Positions 59,400 to 64,000 of a stretch of 64,000 bases of DNA are shown here, piece by piece. Under the pieces are notes generated by a model. That model worked only from the letters and a program-made list of their open reading frames with translations, made no database searches and was not told where the DNA came from. Every line of letters begins with the position of its first letter. Positions within the stretch are counted from its first letter, which is position 1. Location of the stretch: NCBI GenBank assembly GCA_000328365.1, contig KB305800.1:77473-141472 (forward strand). Direction: 5' to 3'. This stretch comes from Capitella teleta. Its lineage: Eukaryota > Annelida > Polychaeta > Capitellidae. The translations under genes were made by a program, and so were the position numbers.

Positions 59400-59770
59400 C
59401 AATATACTTACTGAATTAATTTACAGCACTTTTCCCACTCAAATTGTCGATAAAAGCATGATTTTGTTTCCAAACTCTTCGAGATTCCCGCAGTCTCGAC
59501 ACTCTGACAAATCCAACATGGCCGCCAGCGGACAACATCCGGCCGAGAAAAGATTACTCTTTCGCCTCGGGAATGGCCGTATACTCATGAAATGATGATG
59601 AATCGTGATTCTTTAGTGCCCATAGAACATTTTGATATGTATTAAAACGCATAACGTGGGATTTACATACGAATTCGAGCTAACCTTTCGATGTCGCTGG
59701 CGAAGCCTGTTGATGACGTCACAATGACGATCACGCATCGGGCTTGACTACAAAGATCGTTGTCCCAAAA
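59400..59770. promoter_or_regulatory. Promoter-like patch with YY1-type and CRE sites
   Basis: CCAACATGGCCGCCAGC (59,513-59,527) is a strong YY1-type element, TGACGTCA lies near 59,714, and CpG density is raised compared with flanks. A GTAAGT donor on the minus strand (59,411-59,406) and a GTTAGC donor (59,684) would suit 5'-UTR exons of a minus-strand gene. Confidence 0.4.
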
Positions 59771-62700
59771 GGCGGCCCCATTGTGTGTGGGTTATGAAAT
59801 TGTATAGCTTTACTTACTAGTGGCCTGTGTAACTGAAATCAAGTCTATTTTGTATCACGCCTATATGGGGCATCCGTCAGAATATATGCATAATATCATG
59901 ACCAATGCAATCCATTTATTGGCTAATTAATTAGTGTGATGGCGCAATTTTTATGCACGTACGTCACCATCTTAACTGTTAGAGTACTTAATCACAAAGC
60001 ATCATTGCATGCATGTTTATCTACCAATTAGTGATACACATTTCATTGTGATTGTTCAATGTTTGAATTAACAAATGAGCGATTAATTTGAAATAATTTT
60101 ATCAGATTCAAACCATGGAACGTACGTACTGTATATACAATATATAGGCCTAGTAAGTATGTACATATACATAATTAAGCTAATAGGCCAAGGTAGATGA
60201 ACTGCTGAAGCCAGTAAGCCAGTTCATTCATTTACAATCGCGCATGTTTGCACGGCGTACGTAGATTATAATCAGTTAATCATGAGCTTGATGAGGTTTA
60301 TAATTTTCAAACAGCTAGAGCACAAGCAAATCTCATCACATGATGGGAAAATAACAAAATATGTTTGACCCCTGTAATATTTTCTATCAATCAAATCCAG
60401 CTAAGATTACAACAAGAAAATCGATTTTACAGTTATATGAACGTATTTACATTACAATGAACAAAATCAACAAATATTGTTGATGATATAACAATATTTT
60501 TTTTAAATACCAAGTAAAATGCACAATAAAATATACACTGTTCGCGAGGTGCATACATACACGAATAGTCATTTTATTTATTTTTTAAAACTCCAGCTTA
60601 AATTTATTTTGCAATAAGTGTAGCACACAGTATGAATTATAACGCAACCATGCAAAGTTTTCAAACGAAGGAATGTAAACGATGTGCATATTTACTTTAC
60701 TCACTAATTCAATAATTTAAGTTTGATACGTGACAGTGGCAGCTATAATTCTTTAGAAGGGGATAATGTAGGCCTATGGTAACTATAAACATGTAACTGT
60801 CATAATTAAAATGTGAATTTTCTATATTTGAACGTTTGTTTATTGTTCGGTTTTTTGTGAAAATGTAAATATCTATTTCGGGGCACATACCCATGTTCTG
60901 TGTCAGCCCCTCTCACTTTAATTGTGTTGTTTTTTTGTTTTGTTTTTTTGTTTTTTTGTCTTTTTTTTTTTAAATAAACACATTTTGAAAAAAAAAATCG
61001 TCTCTTTATAACGAGGCAGGTGCTGCAGTGCATCCTGGGCGTGTGTTTATCTGTACTAACATGTAGTTTGTATTTATTTATGCTAAGCTTTTTCTGGTGC
61101 GTGTATCTGCATGCTGGCTTAAACGCCCAGTCGGATTACAATTATATAAAAACAATTACAGTTAGGTGTGTTTGGACGTATAGTACGGGATGCAGACGAG
61201 CAAACTGCACGAACAAAATAATAATAATAATAATAATAATATATATATGTATGTATAATAATATATATTATGTATATATAGAAAACCGCATGCCCATTAT
61301 AAATACAGCATACATGGCCACATGGATAATTATTGCTCCTGGCAGAGTTGGCTGTGTCTTCAGGGCTGCGATGACTTTTATGCTCTTTCTGCAGGTAGCA
61401 GGTGTGGTGGTCCAATATCCTGGCAGAAGTATTGTGAGGTCGTAGAGATAGGAATTGCACCTGTGACCATAGGCTACTTCAGTATACAGTCCTCATTGCC
61501 TCTTTGTTTTGCAAACCACATTGATTATGTAAATATTCACTTACATTTGAATACTTAGTTTTCAAGTGGTTTGGTCCAATGTAACCAAATTATGCGTCTA
61601 TTTGAGACAATTACTTTATTTGCCAGCATGTATAGGACCGGTTATAATTATTATCAAGCTAATTGCTTGATATGGATTATCTGACATTTTCTACGGCAAA
61701 TCGCAATTTATGACATGCACGATAATTAGTATTAAAATACGCTAATAAATGAATGAGCAATGATTAATTAATTGCGGATGGCGCACGAGCAGATCTCTTA
61801 TGAATGCCACGTGTGTGTCGAGCGAGGATTCCAAAAGCTAATGCACAGTTTGTCACCGACATTGTCCTAATTGATCTCAGGAGATATAAATTTGCGCTAA
61901 TTGTAATACGTCAAAACAATAATGACTCTCGCGAACAATGTTTGTCCTTTGCTTGTCTTTCTGTGTGCGTAACAGCTACTGTAAGCTACAAATCAATAGA
62001 TGAAGGGGTAGTGTTGCTTAATTCGAATCATACATGTTCCGGGCCGCTGCATCGCCGCGCAAACAAAACATGGAACAATCATTCTATTGGTATGCAGGCA
62101 GTGTGATCAATTGAGACGACAATGATAGGAATAACAACACTAGATTATATAGAGTTTCATAGACTATTGTCTCAACAAGTATCCATTTTTGATATCTGTG
62201 CCTGACTTTTTTTTTCTGTAGGCCCAACTTTTTTTTTTCCTTTTTGTAATTGATTAGCGAATTCGAATTAGAAGCTTAAAAATAGTTTAGGTCCTATAAT
62301 ATGGCGTTTCATAATTAAAGCAACCGAATATCGATCCCTGAACAGTTTAGAGGGAGAGAGACAGAGAAGTGATAATTTTAGGTTAATTTACCATGAAATT
62401 TAGTACTTGGAGTTTGGCACTTAGCCCAATAAATTATGGCTGGTGCAGCGATGAAGCGGATATACATCAACCTTAATCCGGTCACGAGGTCCTGGGTCAT
62501 TGGTTTGAGCGCGAACACAAAGTGCAATGTGTATGATAGCTGGAAAGCTGCATTATCATACAAACCGGTATATCTACTATAGTATCATCAACGAGTGTGT
62601 TAGCATCATCTATGTACAATGTATGTGTTATATACGCACATAGTTATACAGATACAATGATGAAGCCATACCTGGAGCTGTCATAATCATGGCGTTGGTT

Positions 62701-64000
62701 TTCTTCGAAACATGATTAATCAGTAGTGTAGATATAATTATCAGACACCCTGTACAACTCAAGATATAATTTGCGTGTCATTAGTAAATAATAATGAAAT
62801 AAATTTATTCATGATAGTCCCCAATGAGATGTGTTTTACGGTGGACCATAGTAGCAACGAAATCCTCCACCGTCCGTCGCCACAGTGCAGCGTCGAGAGT
62901 GCCGTGACCTGCATCATGCTGCATGCCGGCAGGTAAGCAGGAGTTAAGTGCCTTAGCCAAGCACACAAGGTTGGTGGCTGGCTTCGAAAATGCATGAATA
63001 ATTTTCACGATTTTGATCCTAGCACTGATATTAGTGTTCGCCAGTCTATAGTCACCCTAATGGTCTCTGTTCTGCGAACGTGGTGCTTTTATCGTGTAGT
63101 CCAGTCAGCACGATATCGTATTGTAACCACATTGTAGATCTGTGGAACATTTGACCTTTTGGTATTCGTAGTTGTACCCCATTATCTGTAGAATCAAACG
63201 CAAACAAACTTGTTTTTACAACCTCAAGCCACTTTTAATGTTGACTGGCTTTTGCTCAACAACAAGCATTGTTCTCTTTTTATTCTTTTTATTCGTGTTA
63301 TTCTTTTATTTGCTTTACGCTTTTGCAAAAATGATTTTATTATTACTATTATATCACAAGATAAATTGCAAAGAGGGTGTCCTTTATTGCTTTTCTTTAA
63401 TGTGTGTAAATTTAGTATTCAATATATTTACAGTATATATACATGTATACGTGCATATACCGGTATATCCGATTTTATTAACTAAATTAAGTTAATTAAG
63501 TTATCATAGCCTCAAAATACTTCATGAAACAATGCAGAGATACGGCTCCACGCCTCTCGGGAACCAAATTTGCGACTAATCTAACCAGATTTAATTGCTC
63601 GTGAGACTTGCAAACATGGCCTAATTAGTAAGTGAAGCCAAATTGGCCTATTAGTATTGATTGGGCCTGTAGTCGTTATCGCACGGCTTCTATGCACAAA
63701 TTAACCTCCATTCGGCGCCCACAGGGCATGCACAGGAATAAATTACTATGCAAATAATTATATGCATGCCCAGCATTGCACACGATTCCACATCAAACAT
63801 CATCTGGTTGGTGCTTGTAATGGAACGATGATTAATTGCAATTGTAATTAATGGGTTGATCAGCTATTGTGAGAGCGATGATTTCATTCTTTGTATCAAT
63901 ATATACACTATTATACAATGGTACATATATTATATCCATGCAGTAACTGTACACAGGAGATTGGACCTGCTTGAATTATAGACTTCATAACGTTTCTCCA
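59771..64000. other. Right flank, no gene recognised
   Basis: AT-rich. Holds (AATA)n/(TA)n microsatellites near 61,215-61,280, T-rich tracts at 60,930-60,975 and 62,205-62,245, and a GC-richer stretch at 62,830-62,990 whose minus frame (62,805-63,008) looks protein-like but has no recognised family. The text AGTTAAGTGCCTTAGCCAAG near 62,942 resembles a motif common in repeats of marine animals. Confidence 0.45.

Noticed and set aside
59389-59595. Short plus-strand gene starting in the YY1-type element
   Set aside because: Only 26 codons follow the ATG at 59,518 before the stop and no downstream exon fits; the patch is better read as promoter or UTR sequence.

Overview
The window is 64 kb of animal nuclear DNA, most probably from a demosponge. 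The signs are an AT-rich base composition, ordinary metazoan genes cut into many small exons by introns of about 45-150 bp, abundant poly-T tracts, tRNA-derived SINEs, short DNA transposons, and one block of 264 N. I could run no search, so the taxon is inferred. Exon models were built by hand from reading-frame phase, GT-AG signals and remembered family sequences.

Left part (1-9.8 kb). CLN3/battenin (plus strand, 15 coding exons, about 421 aa) is followed by FAM72 (minus strand, 4 coding exons, about 150 aa). FAM72 has an apparent 2-kb 5'-UTR intron, so its 5' end would lie near 9.24 kb. SRGAP starts on the plus strand at 9,769. FAM72 and SRGAP are therefore head to head over a compact shared promoter (about 9.24-9.77 kb) with two CCAAT boxes 31 bp apart, two perfect CRE sites and ETS-type sites. 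Human SRGAP2 and FAM72 are also head-to-head neighbours. This is the most notable observation in the window.

Middle part (9.8-33 kb). SRGAP encodes about 1,089 aa: F-BAR, RhoGAP, SH3 and a Ser/Pro-rich tail. Its first intron is 15.4 kb, far longer than its others. That intron carries a GC-rich patch followed by an in-phase alternative first exon (21,321-21,480), and also E2F-type and DR1 nuclear-receptor-type motifs. Possible alternative splicing further down includes a 12-nt microexon, a 42-nt cassette exon and tandem donors.

Right-centre (33-45 kb). A pogo-like element carrying a SINE is followed by POT1 (plus strand, about 674 aa). This POT1 has an extra N-terminal OB-like segment, appears to lack the resolvase-like insertion of vertebrate POT1, and uses one GC-AG intron. 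Convergent to it is an unrecognised 564-aa gene (minus strand) with one C2H2 finger and a strong SUMO-interaction motif.

Right part (45-64 kb). This part is repeat-rich: a 1.7-kb direct duplication on either side of the assembly gap, three pogo-like copies, further SINEs including a fold-back, a PHD-finger transposon relic, a LINE reverse-transcriptase scrap, tandem repeats and a hairpin. One tentative small two-exon gene (58.5-59.3 kb, minus) lies beside a promoter-like patch. From 59.8 kb to the end I recognise no gene.
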